64,000 nt of DNA from Flavobacterium sp. J49 (GTDB lineage Bacteria; Bacteroidota; Bacteroidia; Flavobacteriales; Flavobacteriaceae): assembly GCF_011742145.1 (NCBI RefSeq), contig NZ_JAAQQU010000105.1, positions 335,542 to 399,541 on the forward strand, given 5' to 3'. This document shows positions 27,619-35,408 of this stretch, piece by piece. A program made the translations under genes and the position numbers. Below the pieces are notes generated by a model. It worked only from the letters and a program-made list of their open reading frames with translations. It did not search any database and had not been told where the DNA came from. Within the stretch, counting starts at the first letter, position 1, and each line of letters starts with the position of its first letter.

Positions 27619-27657
27619 TAAAAAAGAGCAAATTCAATTGAGTTTGCTCTTTTTTTT
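27619..27657. terminator. Second terminator after the tRNA-Leu 3'-end copy
   Basis: GAGCAAA (27626-27632) pairs with TTTGCTC (27643-27649), followed by eight T. It directly follows the duplicated tRNA end, as a native tRNA terminator would. Confidence 0.85.
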
Positions 27658-27698
27658 AAAGTTTATTTCAAAAAAAGACATTCGTAAAGTTATTTTAC

Positions 27699-27712
27699 TA
27701 ATTTTGTTTAAC
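27699..27712 (+). promoter_or_regulatory. -7 box and overlapping TTGTTTAAC half-site of the MerR/CarH-like gene
   Basis: TAATTTTG (27699-27706) matches TAnnTTTG. TTGTTTAAC (27704-27712) overlaps its end. The same 9-mer forms the left arm of the dyad at the crtI promoter, so this half-site is a candidate autoregulatory operator. No full second arm is seen here. Confidence 0.55.
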
Positions 27713-27727
27713 TAATTTAAGTAAAAG

Positions 27728-28624
27728 ATGAACAATGTTAAGAGTGTTTTTAGTATAAAAGATCTGGAAAACCTTTCAGGTATTAAAGCACATACGATTC
27801 GAATTTGGGAAAAACGGTACAATGTTTTAGAACCTATGCGAACAGAAACCAACATTCGCATGTACGACTTGCTTAACCTGCAGAAACTGCTAAACATTAC
27901 TTTATTACACAATTACGGATATAAAATATCCAAGATTTCGAAACTATCATCAGAAAGAATCCCACAATTAGTTAACGAAATCATTTCAGAAAAAAGTGCT
28001 AAGCATCATGCGATAAGTGCCTTCAAAATGGCCATGATGAACTTTGACCACTCTTTGTTTTTTTCAACTTACAATAAGTTATTATCAGAAAAATCATTCC
28101 GTGAAGTATTTTATGAAGTTTTTATTCCTTTGATTAGTGAAATTGGCTTACTATGGCAAACCGACACGATTAGTCCTGCGCATGAACATTTTATTTCTTA
28201 TCTGATCAAACAGAAATTACTCACTAACACTGAAAAAGTACAAGTACAAGAGCCAACGCAAACCGACCGAGTTTTTGTTTTGTATTTGCCTATGAATGAG
28301 ATACACGAATTGGGCTTAATGTATTTGAATTATGAAATTTTAAGTCAAGGTTACAAAACCATTTATCTTGGAGAAAGTGTACCGACGGATAGTTTGAAAG
28401 ACATGAAGCGTTACTTTGACAACATCACCTACATTTGTTATACAACGGTAGAACCCAACAAAAACGAAATCAACCCTTATATTAAAACTTTGAATGAAGT
28501 AATATTAGAGGAATCGTCTAACTTGTGGCTTATTGGTAGAATGATTGAACACATAGACCCCAAATTAATCAACCAAAAAACGACTACCTTTAGTTCCATA
28601 AAAGAATTAGTTGAATTTATATAA
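27728..28624 (+). CDS. MerR-family regulator with CarH-like B12-binding region
   Basis: 298 residues. The N-terminus is a MerR winged helix (FSIKDLENLSGIKAHTIRIWEKRY, then IRMYDLLNLQKL). Residues about 90-165 match the helical capping domain of cobalamin photoreceptors, including the W-x9-EH motif (Trp143, Glu153, His154). A Rossmann-like domain follows. NEIHELG supplies His193 at the place of the cobalt-binding histidine. The usual later Ser and Gly-Gly contacts are weak: CYTTVEP and LWLIGRM stand there. CarH proteins repress carotenoid genes in the dark when bound to adenosylcobalamin and release on light. The crt genes follow 50 bases downstream, so this is the likely regulator. B12 binding needs testing. 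Confidence 0.88.
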   Translation: MNNVKSVFSIKDLENLSGIKAHTIRIWEKRYNVLEPMRTETNIRMYDLLNLQKLLNITLLHNYGYKISKISKLSSERIPQLVNEIISEKSAKHHAISAFKMAMMNFDHSLFFSTYNKLLSEKSFREVFYEVFIPLISEIGLLWQTDTISPAHEHFISYLIKQKLLTNTEKVQVQEPTQTDRVFVLYLPMNEIHELGLMYLNYEILSQGYKTIYLGESVPTDSLKDMKRYFDNITYICYTTVEPNKNEINPYIKTLNEVILEESSNLWLIGRMIEHIDPKLINQKTTTFSSIKELVEFI

Positions 28625-28639
28625 AGAAATCTTTTTTTA

Positions 28640-28671
28640 TTGTTTAACTTTTTAATACTTTTGTTAAACAA
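28640..28671 (+). promoter_or_regulatory. crtI promoter with inverted-repeat operator
   Basis: TTGTTTAAC (28640-28648) and GTTAAACAA (28663-28671) are perfect inverted arms 14 bases apart. TACTTTTG (28656-28663), a TAnnTTTG -7 box, lies between them and shares one base with the right arm. The ATG of crtI is at 28675. A dimer bound here would block RNA polymerase. The 9-mer also occurs at the promoter of the adjacent MerR gene. Confidence 0.7.
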
Positions 28672-28674
28672 AAT

Positions 28675-30135
28675 ATGAAAAAAGAAATTAAAATTATCGG
28701 TTCGGGATTTTCCTCATTGGCAGCAGCCTGTTATCTTGCCCAACAAGGACATGGGGTTACTGTTTATGAAAAAAATCCAACTATTGGTGGAAGAGCCAGA
28801 CAACTAAAAAAAGAAGGCTTTACTTTTGACATTGGCCCAACTTGGTATTGGATGCCCGATGTATTTGATCGGTTTTTTGCTGACTTTGGCAAAAAGACTA
28901 GTGACTATTATGACCTTATCAAACTTTCGCCTGCCTATCAGGTGTATTTTGGGGTAAATGAATACGTTACCATAGCCGACAATCTTCCCGAAATAATTAA
29001 CACCTTTGAACATATTGAAAAAGGCAGTGGTCAAAAATTGGCCGCTTTTATGAAAGAAGCGCAGAGCAATTATGATATCGCCATCAAAGACCTAGTTTAT
29101 CGTCCGGGAGTTTCCCCATTAGAATTGGTAACCTTAGAGACGGCTAAGAAAGTCAATCAGTTTTTTGGCAATATTTCCAAAGATATTCGCCGTCGATTTA
29201 CCAATACCAAGCTAATCCAAATACTGGAATTCCCCGTACTTTTCCTTGGAGCCAAGCCCTCGGACACCCCGTCATTTTACAGTTTTATGAATTTTGCGGA
29301 TTTTGGTTTGGGCACTTGGCATCCGAAAAACGGAATGTACAGCGTTATTTTAGCCATGGAAAAATTAGCCCAAGAACTTGGTGTGGTTATCCATACCAAT
29401 GCCAATATTGAAAAGATTGTGGTCGAAAACGGCTCGGCTACAGCGATTGTAGTTAATGGCGAAATTGTTAAAGGCGATGTGATTTTGAGTGGTGCCGATT
29501 ACCATCATTCAGAAACTTTGTTGGAGGAAAAATATCGCGTCTATTCGGAAAAATATTGGGAGAAACGCACTTTTGCCCCTTCTTCACTCCTATTTTATGT
29601 TGGCTTTGATAAGAAGATTGCCAAAACCGAACACCATTCTTTGTTTTTTGATGTTGACTTTGACCTCCACGCAGCTGCTATTTACGATAAACCTCAATGG
29701 CCGAAAGAGCCCTTATTTTATGCCAGCTTCCCTTCTAAAACAGACGAGAATGCTGCCCCATTAGGTAAGGAAGCCGGAATCTTTTTAATTCCATTGGCTC
29801 CGGGGCTTAAAGACACCCCCGAACTGAGAAATCTGTATTTTGACAAAATAATTACCCGTTTTGAAAACCTGACACAGCAATCAGTAAAAAATAATGTTAT
29901 CTTTAAAGAATCCTTTTGTGTAAATGATTTCATTAAAGACTATAATTCGTATAAAGGGAATGCATACGGGTTAGCCAATACCTTATTGCAAACCGCTTTT
30001 TTAAGACCCAAATTGAAAAGTAAAAAGGTTAAAAACCTTTATTTTACCGGACAATTAACAGTTCCCGGTCCGGGCGTACCGCCTTCGCTGATTTCCGGAA
30101 AACTGGTTTCCGAACTTATTGCCAAAAATCTATAA
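28675..30135 (+). CDS. crtI: Phytoene desaturase (CrtI)
   Basis: 486 residues, typical for CrtI. It is an FAD enzyme that introduces the double bonds turning phytoene into lycopene. The dinucleotide-binding fold is at the start: IIGSGFSSLAAACYLAQQG, then VYEKNPTIGGRARQ. The substrate motif GFTFDIGPTWYWMPDVF follows. The C-terminal signature is YFTGQLTVPGPGVPPSLISG. It leads the crtI-crtB-crtZ run, with 11 bases to crtB, and is controlled by the operator just upstream. Confidence 0.95.
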   Translation: MKKEIKIIGSGFSSLAAACYLAQQGHGVTVYEKNPTIGGRARQLKKEGFTFDIGPTWYWMPDVFDRFFADFGKKTSDYYDLIKLSPAYQVYFGVNEYVTIADNLPEIINTFEHIEKGSGQKLAAFMKEAQSNYDIAIKDLVYRPGVSPLELVTLETAKKVNQFFGNISKDIRRRFTNTKLIQILEFPVLFLGAKPSDTPSFYSFMNFADFGLGTWHPKNGMYSVILAMEKLAQELGVVIHTNANIEKIVVENGSATAIVVNGEIVKGDVILSGADYHHSETLLEEKYRVYSEKYWEKRTFAPSSLLFYVGFDKKIAKTEHHSLFFDVDFDLHAAAIYDKPQWPKEPLFYASFPSKTDENAAPLGKEAGIFLIPLAPGLKDTPELRNLYFDKIITRFENLTQQSVKNNVIFKESFCVNDFIKDYNSYKGNAYGLANTLLQTAFLRPKLKSKKVKNLYFTGQLTVPGPGVPPSLISGKLVSELIAKNL

Positions 30136-30146
30136 TTATTGTATTT

Positions 30147-30986
30147 ATGAAATCAACTTTTGACACCGTATCATTCGATTGCAGCAGAAATGTGACTAAG
30201 TCTTACAGCACGTCTTTTTCGGCTGCTGTAAAGATGTTGGCACCCAGCATTCGACAGGATATTTATAACATTTATGGATTTGTTCGCTTTGCCGATGAAA
30301 TTGTGGACACTTTTCACGATTACAACAAAGAAGTACTTTTTGATCAATTTGAAAAGGATTTGGCCAATGCGTTGGAAAACAAAATCAGTTTGAATCCGGT
30401 GTTGAATTCTTTTCAGCATACTGTTCATCAATATGATATACCTCACAGCATGATAGCGGCTTTTATGAAAAGTATGAAATTGGATTTACACAAAACCCAT
30501 TATAAATCCTATGAAGAGTACAACGAATACATCTATGGTTCAGCTGATGTAGTGGGTTTGATGTGTCTTAAAGTATTTGTCAAAGGCGATGACACTAGAT
30601 TCAATGAATTGGAACATTCTGCAATGAGATTGGGTTCTGCTTTTCAGAAGGTAAATTTCCTGCGCGATTTGAAAGCCGATTACGAAGATTTGAATCGAAC
30701 CTATTTTCCCAATACCGATTTGTCTAAATTGGATGAACAATCCAAAAATGAAATCATTAAAGAAATTGAAGCCGATTTTGAAGCCGGATTTCAAGGTATT
30801 TTAAAGTTGCCTTTAGAAGCTAAATTTGGCGTTTATACCGCTTATGTATATTACAAAAAATTGCTTTCAAAATTGAAGAAAACCCCTTCTATGGAAATCA
30901 AAAACACCCGAATCCGCGTACCTGATTATGAAAAATTCGGACTGCTTGCCAAATGTTATGTCAATTACCGTTTAAATTTATTATAA
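30147..30986 (+). CDS. crtB: Phytoene synthase (CrtB)
   Basis: 279 residues. It condenses two geranylgeranyl diphosphates to phytoene. Both Asp-rich motifs are present: DEIVD (residues 50-54) and DLKAD (174-178), the latter followed by EDLNRTYFP. The conserved YGSADVVGLM (130-139) also fits. It lies 11 bases after crtI and 4 bases before crtZ, so the three are clearly one operon. Squalene synthase has the same fold, but the context makes phytoene synthase the call. Confidence 0.95.
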   Translation: MKSTFDTVSFDCSRNVTKSYSTSFSAAVKMLAPSIRQDIYNIYGFVRFADEIVDTFHDYNKEVLFDQFEKDLANALENKISLNPVLNSFQHTVHQYDIPHSMIAAFMKSMKLDLHKTHYKSYEEYNEYIYGSADVVGLMCLKVFVKGDDTRFNELEHSAMRLGSAFQKVNFLRDLKADYEDLNRTYFPNTDLSKLDEQSKNEIIKEIEADFEAGFQGILKLPLEAKFGVYTAYVYYKKLLSKLKKTPSMEIKNTRIRVPDYEKFGLLAKCYVNYRLNLL

Positions 30987-30990
30987 TATT

Positions 30991-31434
30991 ATGCTCCTAC
31001 ATATTCTAGTTTTTATCGTCACTTTTTGCATCATGGAATTCATGGCTTGGTTTAGCCACAAATACATTATGCACGGTTTTCTTTGGAACTTACATGCCGA
31101 TCACCACAAAAAAGACCACGACTCTTGGTTTGAACGCAATGATGCCTTCTTTATTTTTTATGCTGTAGTGAGTGTTGGTTTCTTTTTACTTTGGCAGAAT
31201 GACATACTCGAAATTGGTTTGGCTATTGGCTTAGGCATCTTTGCCTATGGATTGGCTTATTTTACGGTGCATGACATCTTTATTCACCAAAGATTTAAAT
31301 TGTTTAGAAATGCGAACAATCGCTATGCGAAAGCGGTAAGAAGAGCACACAAAATGCACCACAAACACATCGGTAAGGAAGATGGAGAATGCTTCGGAAT
31401 GTTGGTAGTACCTTTTAAATATTTCAAAAAATAA
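30991..31434 (+). CDS. crtZ: Beta-carotene hydroxylase (CrtZ)
   Basis: 147 residues, a small membrane di-iron hydroxylase. The histidine boxes are HKYIMH (23-28), HADHH (35-39), HDIFIHQRF and HKMHHKH. Three or four hydrophobic segments surround them. It adds 3-hydroxyls to beta-carotene rings to give zeaxanthin. A cyclase making beta-carotene from the lycopene of CrtI is needed but is not encoded in this window. The operon ends at the terminator 27 bases downstream. Confidence 0.94.
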   Translation: MLLHILVFIVTFCIMEFMAWFSHKYIMHGFLWNLHADHHKKDHDSWFERNDAFFIFYAVVSVGFFLLWQNDILEIGLAIGLGIFAYGLAYFTVHDIFIHQRFKLFRNANNRYAKAVRRAHKMHHKHIGKEDGECFGMLVVPFKYFKK

Positions 31435-31460
31435 GCCGGATAAATTCCGCCTCTATGCAT

Positions 31461-31495
31461 AAAAAAAAGTCCCTAAACGGGACTTTTTTTATTTT
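31461..31495. terminator. Bidirectional terminator between crtZ and the DUF4252 operon
   Basis: AAAAAGTCCC and GGGACTTTTT enclose a TAAAC loop, with A and T runs on either side. It separates the convergent crt operon and the sigma factor/DUF4252 operon and overlaps the latter's last codons. Confidence 0.9.
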
Positions 31496-32025
31496 ATCAA
31501 ACCTTCTAACGGTTTTAATTGCTCCATGTCAATGTTGGCTGATTTGAGTATAGACAACATATTCATGATGTTATTCGGATTCATATCGTCGCCTAAAATT
31601 CGGACTACGGCAAAACCATTTTCTTTTCTTTTGGCAAACAGGACAAACTCATCTATATCATCTTCATCGCCTACAAAACTAATAGAAGCAGCATCGTTTC
31701 CTTCTCCAATTTTCATAAGTTGTTGGTAGTCTTCGCCTTTTAAAATTTTGGTCAGCTTTTGACTTTCGGCTTGGTACAACGCTTGGTTTTTACCATCTAA
31801 TTTGAAAGCCAGAATGTTCATTTTATCAAAAGATGCCAAAGCGGTTTTTTGTTCCGGCGTCAACTTAGCTTTGTCCACATTGATGATACTCGGAGAGACG
31901 TCTAATGCTACAAAATCTTTCTTTTCTGAATTCTCTACAAAATACTTTTGGAGACTTGGTTCACTATTGCAACCCAGCAGCATCAAAGAAGCCGACATTG
32001 CGATGAGATAGATTAGTTTCATCAT
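31489..32025 (-). CDS. DUF4252 lipoprotein
   Basis: 178 residues with a lipoprotein signal (LIYLIAMSASLMLLGC, Cys19, then NSEP). The rest fits DUF4252: KMNILAFKLDG, a stretch of helices, then FVLFAKRKENGFAVVRILGDD and a short MNPNNIMNMLSIL helix. The function of the family is not known. It is the last gene of the sigma factor operon, 3 bases after the other DUF4252 gene. The start may be either of two adjacent Met codons. Confidence 0.85.
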   Translation of the reverse strand: MMKLIYLIAMSASLMLLGCNSEPSLQKYFVENSEKKDFVALDVSPSIINVDKAKLTPEQKTALASFDKMNILAFKLDGKNQALYQAESQKLTKILKGEDYQQLMKIGEGNDAASISFVGDEDDIDEFVLFAKRKENGFAVVRILGDDMNPNNIMNMLSILKSANIDMEQLKPLEGLIK

Positions 32026-32028
32026 TTC

Positions 32029-32577
32029 TTATTTTGAGCCTTTTGGTCCTTTTGATCCTTTGCTTCCTTTAGAGGCTTTTTTTAAATCATCGCCACCCGG
32101 CAAACTCATTTTATCAGTCAACACCGAAAGTTCATTCAAATCGAAATCTCCGGTCAATGACATCAAAACGGTTTCTTCTTTTCCGCTACCGTCAATAAAC
32201 ATCAATAACTCTTTTACTTGAGAGTCTGTAGCGCCCGACTTTACATAAATTTTTACGCTCTTTCCGCCTTCGTTTACACGCATTAACTCTTCCATAGAAG
32301 CCGTTTTAAGGTATTTATCGGCAGTGGCTTTCATTTCACCGGCTTTTAAATCACTATTGGTCACAAATACTTTAAGGTTGTCTAATTTTTTAATGAGATT
32401 GACATACTGTTGGGTTTCTTTGTCTTTTACCTCCATTTTGCTCAACAAGGAGAACATTTTTTTATTGACAATTACAGCTTTAATTTTTTCTTGGTCTTCG
32501 AACTTATCAAAAACCGATTGGGCCATAAGGGTGTTTGCTGATACTAATAATACTAATGTTAAGATTAAATTCTTCAT
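32029..32577 (-). CDS. DUF4252 secreted protein with collagen-like tail
   Basis: From ATG 32577 the product has 182 residues with a clean signal peptide (MKNLILTLVLLVSANTLMAQ). The 18 codons upstream of this ATG are polar and are left out. DUF4252 features follow, such as DNLKVFVTNSDL and LMSLTGDFDLNELSVLTDKM. The last 17 residues (KKASKGSKGSKGPKGSK) are a Gly-Ser-Lys repeat of unusual composition, flexible and strongly basic, which might bind polyanionic surface material. It sits 16 bases after the anti-sigma gene. Confidence 0.85.
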   Translation of the reverse strand: MKNLILTLVLLVSANTLMAQSVFDKFEDQEKIKAVIVNKKMFSLLSKMEVKDKETQQYVNLIKKLDNLKVFVTNSDLKAGEMKATADKYLKTASMEELMRVNEGGKSVKIYVKSGATDSQVKELLMFIDGSGKEETVLMSLTGDFDLNELSVLTDKMSLPGGDDLKKASKGSKGSKGPKGSK

Positions 32578-32593
32578 GATTTCTTGATTTTTT

Positions 32594-33040
32594 TTATTTA
32601 AAAATTTTGTTTTTTGATTGTTCATATTCATTGATATAACTCATACTTCCTATGCCTTTGTTGACACTTTCTGAAATCAAAGCCAAAGCTTTTTGCGTTT
32701 CTCTGAATGCCACCTCAGGATCATCATAAGTGCCTAAATCTTCTGATACAGGTTGATTATAATGATTAAAAGCAAACCAACCAACACTCAATAAAACTGC
32801 CACAGACGCTGCAACTGATAGCCAGACTGCGCTTTTGCGCTTCTTAGTGTTTAATGGAATCGTTGCGGTAAACTGTTCTTGTTTTGCTTGTGTAACATAA
32901 CCGAATATAGGTTTGTATTGTTCCAGATGCTGCGCAACATCTGAAGAAGCAAAGTAGTCTTTCAACTCTTTTTCTTCGGCTATGGTGGTTTCTGCTTCGA
33001 AGTACTTATCTATTAATTTTTCTATTCTATCCAATGCCAT
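32594..33040 (-). CDS. Membrane protein, putative anti-sigma factor
   Basis: 148 residues. A cytoplasmic N-terminal part of about 65 residues starts MALDRIEKLIDKYFEAET, followed by a basic TKKRKS and one membrane span (about 71-91). A periplasmic part of about 55 residues has no family I know. Its start overlaps the end of the ECF sigma gene by 14 bases, the usual arrangement for a sigma/anti-sigma pair. The N-terminal half presumably holds the sigma factor at the membrane. The call rests on position and topology, not on a recognised domain. Confidence 0.75.
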   Translation of the reverse strand: MALDRIEKLIDKYFEAETTIAEEKELKDYFASSDVAQHLEQYKPIFGYVTQAKQEQFTATIPLNTKKRKSAVWLSVAASVAVLLSVGWFAFNHYNQPVSEDLGTYDDPEVAFRETQKALALISESVNKGIGSMSYINEYEQSKNKIFK

Positions 33041-33536
33041 AATGGTGTGTTTTTATCATGGTTTCTCTTATCGTTTTTCGTGCTCTTGAGAGAGCCGTAC
33101 GTATTGCAGACTCGTTCATTTCTAACACTTTGCCTATTTCTTCAAACTCCATTTCTTCAATGTCACGCATTTGAACAATTAGTTTTTGTTGTTCGGGCAA
33201 GTCATTCATTATTTTTTCTACCCAATTCCAAGTGTCTCTGTCTTCTACTTTTTGCTGCAAACCGGCTTCTCTGTCGGTAAAGTTGTTGTGCACAATCTTC
33301 ATATTACTCGCCCGTTTCGATTTTAACTGGTCTAAACAATAATTCTTAGTCATTGTCATCGCCACAGCTTCAACACTTTTGTATTCGTCTAAGTTCTCGT
33401 TCTTATTCCACAATTTCACTAAAACTTCCTGAGTAGCATCTTCGGCTTCTTCCGTACTGACCAGCAATCGCTTGGCCATTCGAAAGATTTTATCCTTAAA
33501 AGGATTTACCAGTTGCATAAACTCATTTTGGTTCAT
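33027..33536 (-). CDS. ECF RNA polymerase sigma factor
   Basis: 169 residues with regions 2 and 4. Region 2 is KIFRMAKRLLVSTEEAEDATQEVLVKLWNK. Region 4 is LPEQQKLIVQMRDIEEMEFEEIGKVLEMNESAIRTALSRARKTIRE, with its helix-turn-helix. It heads a four-gene operon (sigma factor, anti-sigma factor, two DUF4252 proteins), so the secreted DUF4252 proteins are probable parts of the stimulus or response. No clear -7 box was found upstream. Confidence 0.93.
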   Translation of the reverse strand: MNQNEFMQLVNPFKDKIFRMAKRLLVSTEEAEDATQEVLVKLWNKNENLDEYKSVEAVAMTMTKNYCLDQLKSKRASNMKIVHNNFTDREAGLQQKVEDRDTWNWVEKIMNDLPEQQKLIVQMRDIEEMEFEEIGKVLEMNESAIRTALSRARKTIRETMIKTHHYGIG

Positions 33537-33657
33537 TCTAACTTAACTTGGTTAGCGGTTATATGGTCAAGACGACCTAACATTTTATTTGTTACAAACA
33601 AATTTCAATTATTAATCTAAACTTAGTAAATTTACGTTTATTAAATAAAAAGCTGCT

Positions 33658-35082
33658 ATGAAGAATTTATTAAAATGTGTTTTACTATTATTCCTCTTTA
33701 CCATTCCATTTGCTTGCGAGGACATGGATGACAATCCGGTTCCGAGTGGTTTACAGGTGAATGATTTTGTATGGAAAGGAATGAATTTGTACTATTTGTG
33801 GCAAGAAGATGTGCCCGATTTAGCCGATAATCGATTTGCTACACAAAGTGAATTGAATGATTTTTTAAAAGGATTTGATAATCCCACTACGCTTTTTAAC
33901 GCTTTGCGTGTTGACAACACTATTGACCGATTTAGTGTTATTTACAGCGACTATGATGTATTAGAAGGTATTCTTTCGGGAAACACATTGAATAACGGTA
34001 TGGATTATGGTTTGCGTTATAAATCGGGCAGTACTACCGATATTTACGGTTGGGTTCGCTATATAATTCCTAACTCTGATGCCGCCACTAAACCCATAAA
34101 CCGAGGAGATATTTTTTATGCTATCAACGGAACACCATTGACCATCGACAATTATCGAACGCTTTTAGCCAATGACACTTATACGGTAAACTTAGCCGAT
34201 TATGACGGTGGGAATATTACGCCAAACGGAGAATCGGTGACGTTGACTAAAACCGAATTGGCTGAAAATCCAATCTTATTCAGTACTGTAATTCCCCAAG
34301 GTGCGCATAACATAGGTTACTTGATGTACAACGGGTTTTATCCGAATTTTGACAGTCAATTGAATGCCGCTTTTGGTAGTTTCCAATCCCAAAATGTAAC
34401 CGATTTGGTGCTTGATTTGCGATACAATTCAGGTGGTTCGGTGAGTACCGCAACCAAGTTAGCCAGTATGATTACCGGACAATTCACCGGACAATTATTT
34501 GCCAAACAACAATGGAACGCCAAAGCACAATCCTATTTTGAAGACAACAATCCACAGACTTTAACGAACAACTTTATAGGTGGTTTGAACAGTTTAAACC
34601 TCAACAAAGTTTATATACTGACGACCAAATCTTCTGCTTCTGCCAGCGAATTGGTAATTAATTGTTTGAAACCTTACATCACTGTAGTACAAATTGGCGA
34701 CATTACCACCGGGAAAAATGTGGGTTCGGTGACTTTATACGACTCTCCGACCTTTGCCAAGCAAAATGTTAATCCGGCTCACAAATATGCTATGCAGCCT
34801 ATAGTGTTGAAAATTGTAGACAAAAACGGTTTTGGCGATTACACATCGGGGATTGCTCCAACCACTTTACAACCGGAAAATATGGCTAACTTAGGGATTT
34901 TGGGAGACGCTAACGAACCTTTGCTTAACACTGCCATCAATCAAATCATTGCCAGTGGTAGACGAGCACCTCAAGTACCAAGTGTAATAGAGCGCGACTT
35001 TACCGATGCCAAAGCGATTAATCCGTTACGAAGTGAGATGTATGTGGAAAATAAAGGTACATCTTTAAACAGAAAAAACTAA
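33658..35082 (+). CDS. S41-family peptidase lipoprotein
   Basis: 474 residues. The signal peptide ends at lipobox Cys20 (TIPFAC, then EDMDD). A PDZ-like segment is at about 115-200 (INRGDIFYAINGTPLT). The tail-specific protease core follows: LVLDLRYNSGG (250-260), SSASASELV (325-333) with the catalytic serine, and TTGKNVG (350-356) with Lys353. Related proteins cut envelope proteins at exposed C-termini. It is a single-gene unit; the next gene converges on it with 8 bases between the stops. Confidence 0.9.
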   Translation: MKNLLKCVLLLFLFTIPFACEDMDDNPVPSGLQVNDFVWKGMNLYYLWQEDVPDLADNRFATQSELNDFLKGFDNPTTLFNALRVDNTIDRFSVIYSDYDVLEGILSGNTLNNGMDYGLRYKSGSTTDIYGWVRYIIPNSDAATKPINRGDIFYAINGTPLTIDNYRTLLANDTYTVNLADYDGGNITPNGESVTLTKTELAENPILFSTVIPQGAHNIGYLMYNGFYPNFDSQLNAAFGSFQSQNVTDLVLDLRYNSGGSVSTATKLASMITGQFTGQLFAKQQWNAKAQSYFEDNNPQTLTNNFIGGLNSLNLNKVYILTTKSSASASELVINCLKPYITVVQIGDITTGKNVGSVTLYDSPTFAKQNVNPAHKYAMQPIVLKIVDKNGFGDYTSGIAPTTLQPENMANLGILGDANEPLLNTAINQIIASGRRAPQVPSVIERDFTDAKAINPLRSEMYVENKGTSLNRKN

Positions 35083-35090
35083 TTCTGAAA

Positions 35091-35246
35091 TTATCTCGGT
35101 ACTTTCCCGTTGCCATTTGTGGCACCATTAGTACCGGTTCTGTCAGAAGCGGTTCCGTGATTCGCATAGTAGCTTGAGCCGCATGAAAACAATAATAATG
35201 TTACAAACACTAATAAAATTGTACGGAGGTTGAATAAATTTTTCAT
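35091..35246 (-). CDS. 51-aa small lipoprotein
   Basis: A short frame from ATG 35246 to TAA at 35091. It reads MKNLFNLRTILLVFVTLLLF, then SCGSSYYANHGTASDRTGTN and a Gly/Asn-rich end. The lipobox Cys22 after LLLFS is clear. The mature part is only 30 polar residues. The short length makes it easy to miss. The function is unknown. It is convergent with the S41 peptidase gene (stop 35082). Confidence 0.72.
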   Translation of the reverse strand: MKNLFNLRTILLVFVTLLLFSCGSSYYANHGTASDRTGTNGATNGNGKVPR

Positions 35247-35367
35247 GATCAATCATTTTTAAGTACCGTAAATTTACTTCATCCTAAACGTTTAATCCTT
35301 ACACGTTTATAGTTTAATGTTATACAATTTTAATATCTGAAATTGCTCGATAAAAGACTTCAGACTC

Positions 35368-35401
35368 AAAAAAAGGCTAATCTTTTCGATTAGCCTTTTT
35401 C
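35368..35401 (-). terminator. Terminator after the B12 receptor gene
   Basis: GGCTAATC (35375-35382) pairs with GATTAGCC (35388-35395), with A and T runs at the ends. It is 8 bases past the receptor stop codon. Confidence 0.88.
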
Positions 35402-35408
35402 AACACAA

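Noticed and set aside
27419..27637. Frame on minus with DHDGIRTHTS
   Set aside because: It is antisense to tRNA-Leu and its duplicated end. A known kind of false protein.
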